Made by a program: the position numbers and the translations under genes. DNA of 56,855 bases, taken from positions 1 to 56,855 of the forward strand of contig JAJYJO010000006.1 of NCBI GenBank assembly GCA_021789435.1, in the 5' to 3' direction. Below, one piece after another: positions 1 to 7,447 of the stretch (position 1 is the stretch's first letter; the number at the start of each line of letters is the position of its first letter). The notes below the pieces were generated by a model, which searched no databases, had not been told where the DNA came from, and was given only the letters and a program-made list of their open reading frames with translations. The DNA comes from Chloroflexota bacterium. GTDB taxonomy: Bacteria; Chloroflexota; Limnocylindria; Limnocylindrales; CSP1-4.

Positions 1-1126
1 CGCCGGCCGCTGCCTGCAGCGTCTCCACGATCGGGGCCGCCTGATCGGGGCTCAGCGTGCCGTCGGCCACCAGGCGGAGGATCGTCTCCAGGTCGTCAGG
101 CATCGGGGGCCGCCCTCCGCGCGACGAGGCGGCCGTCGCCAGCTGCGCGGCCGCCTCGTCGACGCCGATCTCGCCGCGCTCGAGCGCCTGCAGGATCGCC
201 AGCTGCGGGTCCGGCGCGGTCGATGATGCCGGGCTGACGACGGGCCCCGACTCGGGAGGGGTCGCCGGCGGTTGGCCGGCCGCGGCCGTCTCCCGATCCG
301 TCTCGGTGGCGACCAGCTCCAGGCTGCCCGAGAGCGAGCGGAAGCGCAGGCGCGCGGCGCCGTCGCCGGCGACCACCAGGCGGCCGCCGGGGATCGCCTC
401 GACCTGCTGGCCCCGGGCGGCGCGGAGCCCGCCGCTGATGGTGCGCATCTCTACCGCCGCGCCGCCGCGGGCGGCCAGGCGCAGGGCCCCGGAGACGGTC
501 TCCACGCGATGATCGGCGCCGGGAGCCAGCGAGCCCCGCACGTCGACCGCCCCGCTCATCGTCGCGATGTCGATCTGGGCCAGGCGTGGAGCGGCGACGC
601 GGACCGGGCCCGACACGGAGTGGCCCTCGACCGCCAGCTCGGCGCCCCCCTCGATCTCGACGCGGCCGGAGACCGTCCTGGCCCCCGATCGTCCGGCGGC
701 CCCGCGCAGATCGATCGCGCCGGAGACGGTCGTGCAGCGCTGCTCGCGGTTCAGCCCTTCGGTCTCGACCCCGCCGCTCACGGTATCGACCCGGACGCTC
801 GCCCCCGGCGGCACCTCCGCCTCGAAGTCGACCCGGACGTGGTCTTCGCCGAGGAGCCAGGCGACCGCCCGGACCGGACCGGCGAGGCGGTCCCGGGCGT
901 CGACCTCCAGCCGGTCGGGCGCGCGGTCGACCCGAACCTGGGCCTCGCTCACGGCCCGGTCGGCCGCCCGATCGTCGGCGGCCCGCACACGGTAGATGAC
1001 CCGGACCCGCGCGATCTCGCCGTCCGCGGCGCGGACCCGGACGCGACCGTCCAGGGCGCGCAGCGAAAGGACGCCGTGCGCGCCGATGGGATGCTCGATC
1101 TCCGTGATGCGCTCGAAGGGCTCCAT
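1..1126 (-). CDS. DUF4097-type beta-strand repeat protein with SHOCT-like C-terminal hairpins (partial, runs off window)
   Basis: The frame opens with ATG at 1126 and stays open to base 1, so about 375 codons are visible and the C-terminus is missing. The N-terminal half is a run of short beta-strand repeats punctuated by T/S-V/M/I/L-S-G tetrapeptides (TVSG, SVSG, TMSG, TISG, SLSG), the hallmark of the DUF4097 (adhesin-like) family. A Pro/Ala/Ser-rich linker follows, then two copies of a helical hairpin motif of the type IL-x2-L-x2-GEI-x-x-(D/E)EAA (about 140-215 and 20-95 on the plus strand), like SHOCT-like domains. Its ATG overlaps the TGA of the upstream DUF2089 gene by one base, so the two are translationally coupled. 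No signal peptide or membrane segment is visible. Function is unknown; a cytoplasmic partner or sensor role with the DUF2089 protein is inference. Confidence 0.8.
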   Translation of the reverse strand, partial: MEPFERITEIEHPIGAHGVLSLRALDGRVRVRAADGEIARVRVIYRVRAADDRAADRAVSEAQVRVDRAPDRLEVDARDRLAGPVRAVAWLLGEDHVRVDFEAEVPPGASVRVDTVSGGVETEGLNREQRCTTVSGAIDLRGAAGRSGARTVSGRVEIEGGAELAVEGHSVSGPVRVAAPRLAQIDIATMSGAVDVRGSLAPGADHRVETVSGALRLAARGGAAVEMRTISGGLRAARGQQVEAIPGGRLVVAGDGAARLRFRSLSGSLELVATETDRETAAAGQPPATPPESGPVVSPASSTAPDPQLAILQALERGEIGVDEAAAQLATAASSRGGRPPMPDDLETILRLVADGTLSPDQAAPIVETLQAAAG

Positions 1127-1563
1127 CAGTCATTTCCTCCCAGTTGCCGGATCGCCGCGGCCGCCTCGTCGGCGCCGATCTCGTGGCGGGAGAGCCGCTC
1201 CAGGATCTCGCGGCGCGCCGCGAGCGCCGTCTGCGAGGCGGCGGCGGGCGCCGTCTCCGCCGCGTCCGGCTCGTCCGTCTCCTCGAGCGGCTCGCCGCTC
1301 CAGAGGTCCAGGGCCCGGACCAGGCCGTCCACGCGGGCCCGGACCGTCGGGTACGAGAGGCGCAGCTCACGCTCCATCTCTCGCAGGTTGCCGCGGGCCC
1401 GCAGGAAGCTCTCGAGGAGGCCCAGCTGGTCGCGGCCGAGCCGGCCGAAGCGGCCGACGTTGAACTCACCCTCGATGGAGGTCCCGCAGCTCCGACACTG
1501 GAGGCGGGTGACCGTCAGCTCGTGCGAGCAGACCGGGCAGGTGGAGATGACGTCATGGGCCAT
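1126..1563 (-). CDS. DUF2089 zinc-ribbon / HTH protein
   Basis: A 145-residue protein. An N-terminal zinc ribbon has C9/C12 and C23/C26. It is followed by a helix-turn-helix-like segment (about residues 55-85, containing LREMERELRLSYPTVRARVD) and an acidic Ala-rich linker. The C-terminal hairpin (about 117-143) has the same IL-x2-L-x2-HEIGADEAA pattern found in the adjacent DUF4097 protein. This order matches the DUF2089 family, usually predicted to bind DNA. The start ATG has AGGAGC seven bases upstream and a near-consensus promoter further up (1617-1646). Because a palindrome overlaps that promoter, this protein is a reasonable candidate for an autoregulator of the two-gene operon. That role is inferred. 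Confidence 0.85.
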   Translation of the reverse strand: MAHDVISTCPVCSHELTVTRLQCRSCGTSIEGEFNVGRFGRLGRDQLGLLESFLRARGNLREMERELRLSYPTVRARVDGLVRALDLWSGEPLEETDEPDAAETAPAAASQTALAARREILERLSRHEIGADEAAAAIRQLGGND

Positions 1564-1616
1564 GGTGGGCTCCTGTGGTGAAGGCGCTGCCTCGAAGCCT
1601 GACTCTTTTGGCGCAT

Positions 1617-1646
1617 GTTATAGCAATGCGGATTTCACTTTGTCAA
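1617..1646 (-). promoter_or_regulatory. Sigma70-type promoter of the DUF2089-DUF4097 operon
   Basis: On the minus strand a perfect -35 TTGACA (plus 1641-1646) and a -10 TATAAC (plus 1617-1622) are separated by 18 bases, inside an AT-rich island that stands out from the surrounding GC-rich DNA. Transcription would begin near 1610, leaving a leader of about 47 bases that carries an AGGAGC ribosome binding site. It is the closest match to a housekeeping promoter in the window. Confidence 0.75.
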
Positions 1647-1663
1647 GCCTGATATTGATAAAG
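1638..1663. promoter_or_regulatory. Palindrome overlapping the -35 box (operator candidate)
   Basis: The arms CTTTGTCAA (1638-1646) and TTGATAAAG (1655-1663) are inverted repeats with one mismatch, separated by 8 bases. The left arm contains the -35 hexamer of the minus-strand promoter, so a dimeric protein bound here would block or modulate polymerase. The cognate regulator is not known; the HTH protein encoded just downstream is the nearest candidate. Confidence 0.55.
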
Positions 1664-1872
1664 GGAAATCTCCGTTGCCAGTCTCGGGCGAGCGGCAGAG
1701 GCCGACCGTGGCCGGTGGAGCTGCCCCGTCGACAAGGCAGGGAGCGGGCGGCGGGAGCCCGAGGGGCGGCTCGCGGCGGCCGCTGGAGGGCCCGCTCGCG
1801 GGGGGCTCCACGAGCCGGGGGTGTTCTTCTCCCTCTCGGCGGTGCTCCGGGACGCCCTGGCGCGGGGGCCGG
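1664..1872. other. Intergenic region upstream of the DUF2089 operon
   Basis: About 210 bases between the operator palindrome and the 3' end of the glucokinase gene. No convincing coding frame, RNA gene or strong hairpin with a T-run was recognised. It is GC-rich and open in several frames only because stops are rare. A region flanked by GC-rich hairpins near 1790-1830 could act as a weak transcription end for the minus-strand glucokinase gene, but this is not certain. Confidence 0.3.
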
Positions 1873-2733
1873 TCAGGCGGAGGCAGCCTCGTCCGGCCGG
1901 GCCGCGGCCGGCCCACGAGACGGGCGACCACGGCCCCGCCCGGCGGGGCGGCCGAACCGCTCGTGGGCCACGATCGCCGCGCCGACGATCCCCGCGTCGT
2001 TCAGGAGCTGGGCAGGGACGACCGGGACATCGATCGTGAGCCTGGGAACGAAGCGCTCGGAGCGCTTGCTCACCCCGCCGCCCAGGATGAAGAGGTCCGG
2101 CCAGAAGAGATGCTGGACCAGGTGGAGGTACTCGTCGAAGACCTTGGCCCAGGCGCCCCAGGACAGCTTGCGCCGCATCCGCGCCGCGTCGGAGGCGCGC
2201 CGCTCGGCATCCTTGCCACGCATCTCCAGGTGGCCCAGCTCGGTGTTCGGGACGAGCCGGCCGTCCACGAAGAGGGCCGAGCCGATGCCGGTGCCGATCG
2301 TCAGTACCATCACCGTCCCCACCGCGCCTCTGCCGGCCCCGAAGCGCATCTCGGCCAGCCCGGCCACGTCCGCGTCGTTGCCCACGGCGACCGGGTGCTC
2401 CAGGCGGCGGGCCAGCTCGAGCTCGGCCGGGTAGCCGACCCAGCTGCGGTCGACGTTGGCCGCCGTCCGCGTCACGCCGCCGATGACGGCCGCCGGGAAG
2501 CCGACCCCGACGGGGATGCCGGCGGCGGCCGGCCGGCCCGCCGTGAGCTGCTCGAGCAGCCCGTGCATCGCAACGGCGACCGCGGCCGGGTCGGACGGGT
2601 CGGGCGTGCGGACGCGGAGGCGCTCCCCGACCAGCTCGCCCGCCGCGATGTCCACCAGGCCGGCCTTGATCCCGCTTCCGCCGACGTCGAATCCGATTCC
2701 GAGCCGCCGATCAGTCGCCGGCACTCCGGCCAT
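1873..2733 (-). CDS. ppgK: Polyphosphate glucokinase (ROK family)
   Basis: A 286-residue cytoplasmic kinase that phosphorylates glucose using inorganic polyphosphate (or ATP). The N-terminal phosphate-binding motif [14 protein letters not shown] is at about residues 12-25. The characteristic block [16 protein letters not shown], then [33 protein letters not shown] and the C-terminal GIVGAA are all present and align closely from memory with mycobacterial PPGK. The ATG at 2733 is chosen because GAGGAGG lies 7 bases upstream and the family starts here; a longer frame upstream has no such signal and encodes an Arg-rich low-complexity stretch. The C-terminus has an extra Arg/Gly/Pro-rich tail of about 25 residues. 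It is transcribed alone. Confidence 0.93.
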   Translation of the reverse strand: MAGVPATDRRLGIGFDVGGSGIKAGLVDIAAGELVGERLRVRTPDPSDPAAVAVAMHGLLEQLTAGRPAAAGIPVGVGFPAAVIGGVTRTAANVDRSWVGYPAELELARRLEHPVAVGNDADVAGLAEMRFGAGRGAVGTVMVLTIGTGIGSALFVDGRLVPNTELGHLEMRGKDAERRASDAARMRRKLSWGAWAKVFDEYLHLVQHLFWPDLFILGGGVSKRSERFVPRLTIDVPVVPAQLLNDAGIVGAAIVAHERFGRPAGRGRGRPSRGPAAARPDEAASA

Positions 2734-2756
2734 GCCGCTCCTCCTCGTCGCTGGGT

Positions 2757-2784
2757 ACGCTCGCGCTGGGCATGCTGCGAGCGT
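2757..2784. promoter_or_regulatory. Inverted repeat in the ppgK leader/promoter
   Basis: Perfect 8-base arms ACGCTCGC (2757-2764) and GCGAGCGT (2777-2784) flank a 12-base loop, about 25-50 bases before the ppgK start. A TACCCT -10-like hexamer lies just beyond it on the minus strand (plus 2786-2791), which would put the repeat at the transcription start. It may be a leader hairpin or an operator. Confidence 0.35.
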
Positions 2785-2879
2785 CAGGGTACGGCGGGTG
2801 CCGGCTGAGTGGAAGGGCCCCGATCCGGGGCGGGGACCCCTCCCCGGCCAGCGACAGCGCGAACGACGGCCGCGCGGGC

Positions 2880-3902
2880 TCAGTCCTCCCACCCGACGCG
2901 GATCGGATCCCGGAGACCGGGCAGCGGCAGAGACGCCGCCTCCGCCTCGATCGCGTCGCGTTCGACCCGTGAGAGCCGACTCCAGGGCCGGATCGTCACG
3001 TCCGCCTGTGCGCGTCGCCACGTCCCGATCAGTTCGCCATCGACGAGGACGGCGCCCGGCCAGACGCGCGGGGTCCAGAGCGCCGCGCGCCGGCGCGCGT
3101 CCGGGACCAGGAGCTCGCGATCGCTTCCCTGGAGGAGGAAGTAGGTGTCGCCGCTCGGGAGCAGGCGCGCCGCGGCGGCCGGTCTCGCCGGGGCGTCGAA
3201 GGCCGGCTCGTCGTCACCGAGGATCCAGGCATCGCCGACCGGTGTCCGAACCGGCGTCAGCGATCCACGCAGCGCCTCGAATGCGGCGCGGCCGCGCGCC
3301 GGCGCGATCCCGGCCCATTCGGCGAACGTGGCGGGTGTCGCCGGCCCGAAGACGTGGAGGTACCGGCGCGCGAGCTCGAGGCGTGCCTGGCGGGGATCGA
3401 CCCGGGGCGGCGGCACAGTCCAGATCGTCGGCCGTCGAGCCCCGTCCCACCGGATCAGCACCCTGCCCGTCGGAGCGGCGTAGCGGAGCGCGTTGGGGTG
3501 GACGCCGAGCGCGCGTCCTGCGTCTGCATAGGTCATGCTCCGGCCGTCGAGGAACGCGTCCAGACGCGTGGCCATCTCCTCGGCGAACCGCCGGCCCTCG
3601 CCATCGTCCGGGAGCCTGCCGAGCGAGAAGACCGCGCGGTCGGGTGCCGCGACGACGTAGGCGCTGAACCGCGGCCCCCAAAGCTGCACCAGCGACGGGT
3701 CCTCCAACGTGGACGGCTCCGTCCGCTCGACACGGGCATGGATCGAGAGGACCGCGGCGCGGGGCACGCTGTCCTGGAGGCCGGCCCACGCCGCGCGTCG
3801 GAGGGAGTCCGGGCCGGGTGGGAGCCGCTCGTCGAGCCCGCCGACGGTCCGTCGAAACGCGAGGACCTGCGCCCGCGTGAGGTCGAGCCGAGGCCCCGTC
3901 AT
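2880..3902 (-). CDS. HTH_42 winged-helix protein (AlkZ/YcaQ-like DNA glycosylase family)
   Basis: About 340 residues. The N-terminus ([18 protein letters not shown]) followed by AGLQDS-PRAA-LSIHARV is typical of the HTH_42 superfamily, which includes the interstrand-crosslink glycosylases AlkZ and YcaQ. The LQDS segment lies where those enzymes carry their catalytic Q-x-Q/Q-x-D motif, so activity is plausible but the motif is not identical. The C-terminal part ([35 protein letters not shown]) matches the usual end domain. The ATG at 3902 is preferred because GGGGAGG precedes it; a GTG at 3929 would add nine residues. It is monocistronic, with a TAGCCT -10-like box near 3945-3950. Confidence 0.75.
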   Translation of the reverse strand: MTGPRLDLTRAQVLAFRRTVGGLDERLPPGPDSLRRAAWAGLQDSVPRAAVLSIHARVERTEPSTLEDPSLVQLWGPRFSAYVVAAPDRAVFSLGRLPDDGEGRRFAEEMATRLDAFLDGRSMTYADAGRALGVHPNALRYAAPTGRVLIRWDGARRPTIWTVPPPRVDPRQARLELARRYLHVFGPATPATFAEWAGIAPARGRAAFEALRGSLTPVRTPVGDAWILGDDEPAFDAPARPAAAARLLPSGDTYFLLQGSDRELLVPDARRRAALWTPRVWPGAVLVDGELIGTWRRAQADVTIRPWSRLSRVERDAIEAEAASLPLPGLRDPIRVGWED

Positions 3903-4017
3903 GTCGCCGGTCGCCCTCCCCAGTCGCACGCTGCTGTCTCTCGAGGCTACGCCACCGGCAGCCGCCGGGCCGGAGAGGGCCGGCCGGCCGATCCGCCGGG
4001 CTCGCGGAACGGGCGCC

Positions 4018-4785
4018 CTAGAAGTAGTTGACGCTGATGCCCCCGTCCACGACCATCGCCGCGCCGTTCGTCCAGCGCGATTCGTCCGAGGCGAGGTAGA
4101 TCGCCAGGTTGACGACCTCCTCCGGCTTGCCGAAGCGGCCGGTGGGGTTGCGGGCCAGGCGGATTCGCCTCGCCTCCTCGTCCTTGACCAGCCAGTCCAT
4201 CAGGAGCGGCGTCTCGATCGGCCCGGGCAGGATGGCGTTGGTGCGGACGCCCCGCGGGCCGAACTGGACGGCGAGAGAGCGCGTCATGGCCAGGACCGCC
4301 CCCTTGGAGGCCGTGTAGGCGTCCTGCGGGACCGAGCAGCCCAGGAGCGCGACGAAGCTCGAGACGTTGATGATCGAGCCGGTGCCGGCCTCGGCCATGC
4401 GCGGGATGGCGTACTTGCAGCCGAGGAAGACGCCCCGCACGTTGACGGCCATCACCCGGTCCCAGGTCGCCACGTCGGTGTCGGTCACCGAGTGATCGGC
4501 CTCGGGCATCACCCCGGCGTTGTTGTAGAGGCAGTCGAGGCGGCCGAAGCTGTCCATGGCCGCCTCGGTCATCGCCCGCGCGTCGGCCTCGTTCGACACG
4601 TCGACGCGGGCGACGACGGCCCGGCCGCCGGCCGCGCGGACCTGGCGGACCGTCTCCTCCGCGCCGGCGGCGTCGTAGTCGGCGACCACGATCCTGGCCC
4701 CCTCGGCGGCGAAGAACGCCGCCGCCGTGCGGCCCATGCCGCTGCCGGCGCCGGTGATGATTGCGACCTTGTCCTGAAGGCGCAT
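4018..4785 (-). CDS. Short-chain dehydrogenase/reductase (intact)
   Basis: A 255-residue classical SDR. Cofactor motif TGAGSGMG is at residues 11-18, D36 at the end of beta-2 suggests NAD(H) preference, NNAG is at 88-91, and the catalytic S142/S143, Y157 and K161 are all present. The C-terminus has the usual PEEVVNLAIYLASDESRWTNG-type segment and a GG motif. It is the last gene of a minus-strand set with the glutamine-synthetase-like ligase and a second, broken SDR. A role oxidising an alcohol or hydroxy intermediate of the imported amine or amino acid is inferred from context. The substrate cannot be read from sequence. Confidence 0.88.
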   Translation of the reverse strand: MRLQDKVAIITGAGSGMGRTAAAFFAAEGARIVVADYDAAGAEETVRQVRAAGGRAVVARVDVSNEADARAMTEAAMDSFGRLDCLYNNAGVMPEADHSVTDTDVATWDRVMAVNVRGVFLGCKYAIPRMAEAGTGSIINVSSFVALLGCSVPQDAYTASKGAVLAMTRSLAVQFGPRGVRTNAILPGPIETPLLMDWLVKDEEARRIRLARNPTGRFGKPEEVVNLAIYLASDESRWTNGAAMVVDGGISVNYF

Positions 4786-4896
4786 CGGGAAACCCCTCTC
4801 GACGATGGAGCGGCGGAACGACCGGGCGGCGGGCGGGTGCCTACCGGGGACGCCCAGCGTACGTGATGCCGACCGCCGCCGGCGGCCCCGACCGGC

Positions 4897-6297
4897 TCAG
4901 CTGCGCTCCAGGTACCGCTCGCGCTCCCAGTTGTGGACGACGGCGTCGTAGGTCTCCTGCTCCACCCTGGCGGCGTTGAGGTAGTGGTCGACGACGTCCC
5001 GGCCGAAGATCTCGACCGCGGCGGCGGAGCGCTCCAGTTCGCCGATCGCCTCGTAGAGCGCCCGCGGCATGCGCGGGCAGCCGGTCGCCCGGTAGCCGTT
5101 GCCCTTGAACTCGGCCGGTGGCTCCAGCTCGTGCTCGATGCCGTAGAGCCCCGCGCCGACCATCGCCGCGTAGGTGAGATAGGCGTTCATGTCGCCGCCG
5201 GGGAAGCGGTCCTCGATGTGCAGGCCCTGGCCGTGGCCCACGACGCGGAAGCCGGTGGTTCGGTTGTCGCGGCCCCAGACCACGTTGACCGGGGCCCACG
5301 AGAGCGCCGCGAACCGCTTGTAGGAGTTGATGCTGGGCGCGATGAAGACGGCCAGCTCGCGCGAGAGGGCCATCATCCCGGCCAGGAAGTGGCGCATCAG
5401 CCCGGACATCTGGTAGGGCGCGTCGGAGGTCTCGTCCGCCATCAGCGAGCGATTCCCTTCGGCGTCCCAGACGCTCAGGTGAAGATGGCCGGACGAGCCG
5501 GTCCACGAGGCGTCCGGCTTGGCCATGAAGGTCAGGCCCCAGCCGTTCAGCCAGGCGATCTCTTTCGCGCCGTGCTTGAAGATCACGGTCCGGTCGGCCG
5601 ACTCGAGCACCTCGTCGAAGCGGATGTTGACCTCGTGTTGGCCGGGCGCCGCCTCACCCTTGCTGAACTCGATCGGGATCCGGGCCTCCGTCATCAGGTT
5701 GCGCAGGAGCCGGTGGAGCGGCTCGGCCTTGGTCGCCTGGAGGAGGTTGTAGTCCTCGTTGTAGTAGCCGAAGCGCTCGGGGATGCCGAACCCGGCCCGG
5801 GCGATCTGGTCCCAGGTCTCCTTGAGGACGTAGTACTCGAGCTCCGAGCCGGCCTTGATCGTGAGGCCCAGCTCCGTGGCCTTTGCCACCTGGCGCTTCA
5901 GGATGGTCCGCGGGGAGACCGGGATCTCGGTGTGCGTCTCCTCGTCGATCGTGTCGGCCAGGACGAGCGCCGTGCGGTCCAGCCAGGGCAGCACGCGCAG
6001 CGTCTGCCAGACCGGGCTGGCGATCCAGTCGCCGTAGCCGGTCTCCCAGTTCATCAGGGCGAAGCCGTCCGGGGTGTTCATCTCCATGTCGGTGCCCAGG
6101 AGGTAGGTGCAGAAGTGGGCGCCGTGGTCGATGACTCCGTTGAGGAAGGCCTGCGCCTGGACGCGCTTGCCCATCAGCCGACCCTGCATGTCGGTGAGCG
6201 CGACGACGAGGGTGTCGACCCGGCCGTCGCGGACCATCCCCTTGAGGTCCTCGAGCCGCTGCGCGCCGCCGTCCTTGTGGATGTCGTGCTCGACCAT
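4897..6297 (-). CDS. Glutamine-synthetase family ligase (gamma-glutamyl-amine ligase type)
   Basis: A 466-residue member of the glutamine synthetase fold. Visible motifs are the metal-site region SELEYYVL, HEVNIRF, the SGHLHLSVWD nucleotide/substrate loop, NSYKRF, RDNRTTGFRV and EDRFPGGDMNAYL. In canonical GS the last region reads R-x-E-x-R-x-P. Such paralogues commonly attach glutamate to amines or polyamines rather than to ammonia, and neighbouring an APC permease and SDRs supports a catabolic gamma-glutamylation role (inference). The ATG at 6297 is chosen because GGGGAG precedes it and the family starts near VEHDIHKDGG; upstream sequence is Arg/Pro/Gly-rich noise. No adenylylation-type C-terminus was recognised. 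A biosynthetic glnA role is possible but less likely. Confidence 0.85.
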   Translation of the reverse strand: MVEHDIHKDGGAQRLEDLKGMVRDGRVDTLVVALTDMQGRLMGKRVQAQAFLNGVIDHGAHFCTYLLGTDMEMNTPDGFALMNWETGYGDWIASPVWQTLRVLPWLDRTALVLADTIDEETHTEIPVSPRTILKRQVAKATELGLTIKAGSELEYYVLKETWDQIARAGFGIPERFGYYNEDYNLLQATKAEPLHRLLRNLMTEARIPIEFSKGEAAPGQHEVNIRFDEVLESADRTVIFKHGAKEIAWLNGWGLTFMAKPDASWTGSSGHLHLSVWDAEGNRSLMADETSDAPYQMSGLMRHFLAGMMALSRELAVFIAPSINSYKRFAALSWAPVNVVWGRDNRTTGFRVVGHGQGLHIEDRFPGGDMNAYLTYAAMVGAGLYGIEHELEPPAEFKGNGYRATGCPRMPRALYEAIGELERSAAAVEIFGRDVVDHYLNAARVEQETYDAVVHNWERERYLERS

Positions 6298-6479
6298 CGT
6301 GGTCTCCCCTTCGCCGCTCCGGGGCCCGCCGGCGCCAGGACCGGTCGGGTCGTCGACCTCGCGCTGCCCGGTCCCCGGCGGAGGGGACCCGGACGCGGGC
6401 GTGGAATGGTATCTCCCGCCACGGCGCTGCGGGGCGCCCTGTCCCGTCCGGCGCGCCCCCCGGACCCGCTCCTCGTTCA

Positions 6480-6512
6480 TCTGGCGGTCACCTGGCGGTC
6501 ACTTGGCGGTCA
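6480..6512. repeat. Three 11-bp direct repeats at the 3' end of the broken SDR
   Basis: Units of the form NYTGGCGGTCA occur at 6480-6490, 6491-6501 and 6502-6512. The third lies in the last codons and the second provides the TGA of the minus-strand SDR gene. Slippage here would alter the stop region of that gene without reaching the ligase downstream. Confidence 0.6.
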
Positions 6513-7257
6513 TGCCTCCGTCGGCCAGGATGACGGCGCCGGTCACGAACGAGGATTCGTCCGAGGCGAGGAAGAGGGCGACGTTGGCGATCTCCCGCGG
6601 CTCACCCGGGCGGCCGATCGGCTGGAACGAGTCGATCGTGTCATAGACCTGCTGCAGCCCGCCCAGCATCTCCGCGTGGGCGTAGTTGATCGGGGTGTCC
6701 ACCCAGCCCGGGCAGAGGGCGTTGCAGCGGATGCCCTGCCGGGCGTAGTCCAGGGCGATTCCCCGCGAGAGCATCACGATGCCGCCCTTCTAGGCGGCGT
6801 AGATGGTCAGGAAGGGCTCCGCGACCACGCCGTTGACGGAGCTGGTGTTGATGAGCGAGCCCCCGCCCCCGCGCAGCAGGTGCGGGATGGCGTAGCGGCA
6901 GCCGTAGATGCAGCCCTTGAGGTTGACTGCGATCGTCCGGTCGATCACCTCGTCGGGGACCTCGTGGAAGACGCCGGGGATGTTGACGCCGGCGTTGTTG
7001 AAGACGACGTGGAGGCCGCCCCAGCGCTCGGCCGTCGCATCGGTGTAGGCCTGCACCTGACGAGCGTCCGAGACGTCCGCCGCGACCGCGACGGCATCCT
7101 CACCGATCTCGCGGGCGGTCGCCTCCACCGCGACGCCGTCGATGTCCACGCAGGTCACCCGGGCGCCCTCCTCGGCGAAACGGATCGCCGTGGCGCGGCC
7201 GATCCCCGAGCCGGCCCCGGTGACGATGCAGACCTTGCCTCCGAGACGGTCGCCCAT
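6499..7257 (-). pseudogene. Short-chain dehydrogenase interrupted by an in-frame amber codon
   Basis: A full-length SDR of about 252 codons reads from ATG 7257 to TGA 6499 except for TAG at 6792-6790. The N-terminal part has TGAGSGIG, D at the end of beta-2, NNAG and the SLINTSSVNG serine motif. Then comes T-I-Y-A-A-stop-K-G-G-I-V-M-L-S-R, so the stop replaces the residue between the catalytic Tyr and Lys, normally Ser in YxxSK. A single TCG to TAG change explains it. Both halves are otherwise in the same frame and well conserved, so the lesion is recent, a sequencing error, or read through. Other genes in the window use TAG as a normal stop. The nearby intact SDR might replace its function. 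Confidence 0.85.
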
Positions 7258-7377
7258 CCGTCCACCTCTGCCGTTCACGGAACCGACCTCGGCCGCACAC
7301 CGCCGCGGCCGGCCGACCAGCACCCGCCCGGGCATCCTACCGCCGCGCCGTCGGCCGGCCCACCTGGGGCAACACCC

Positions 7378-7407
7378 TTGACAGCCGCCGGCCAGTTGCC
7401 ACGCTGT
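7378..7407 (+). promoter_or_regulatory. Possible promoter of the APC permease
   Basis: A perfect TTGACA (7378-7383) lies 65 bases before the permease ATG; 18 bases on is CGCTGT, a poor -10. The region lies between divergent units (broken SDR/ligase and permease), so control elements are expected. An activator-dependent promoter is possible. Only the -35 match is good. Confidence 0.35.
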
Positions 7408-7447
7408 GCGCTCCCCCGCGTCGCGGGGCCGAAGAGGAGGGTTTGGC

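Noticed and set aside
56-512. Plus-strand open frame at the window start
   Set aside because: It is antisense to the DUF4097 gene, whose repeated SG motifs and coupled start on the minus strand are convincing.
6790-6792. TAG as a reassigned sense codon
   Set aside because: Intact genes in the window end on TAG (response regulator and thiolase), so general reassignment is unlikely; a local nonsense mutation or read error is simpler.
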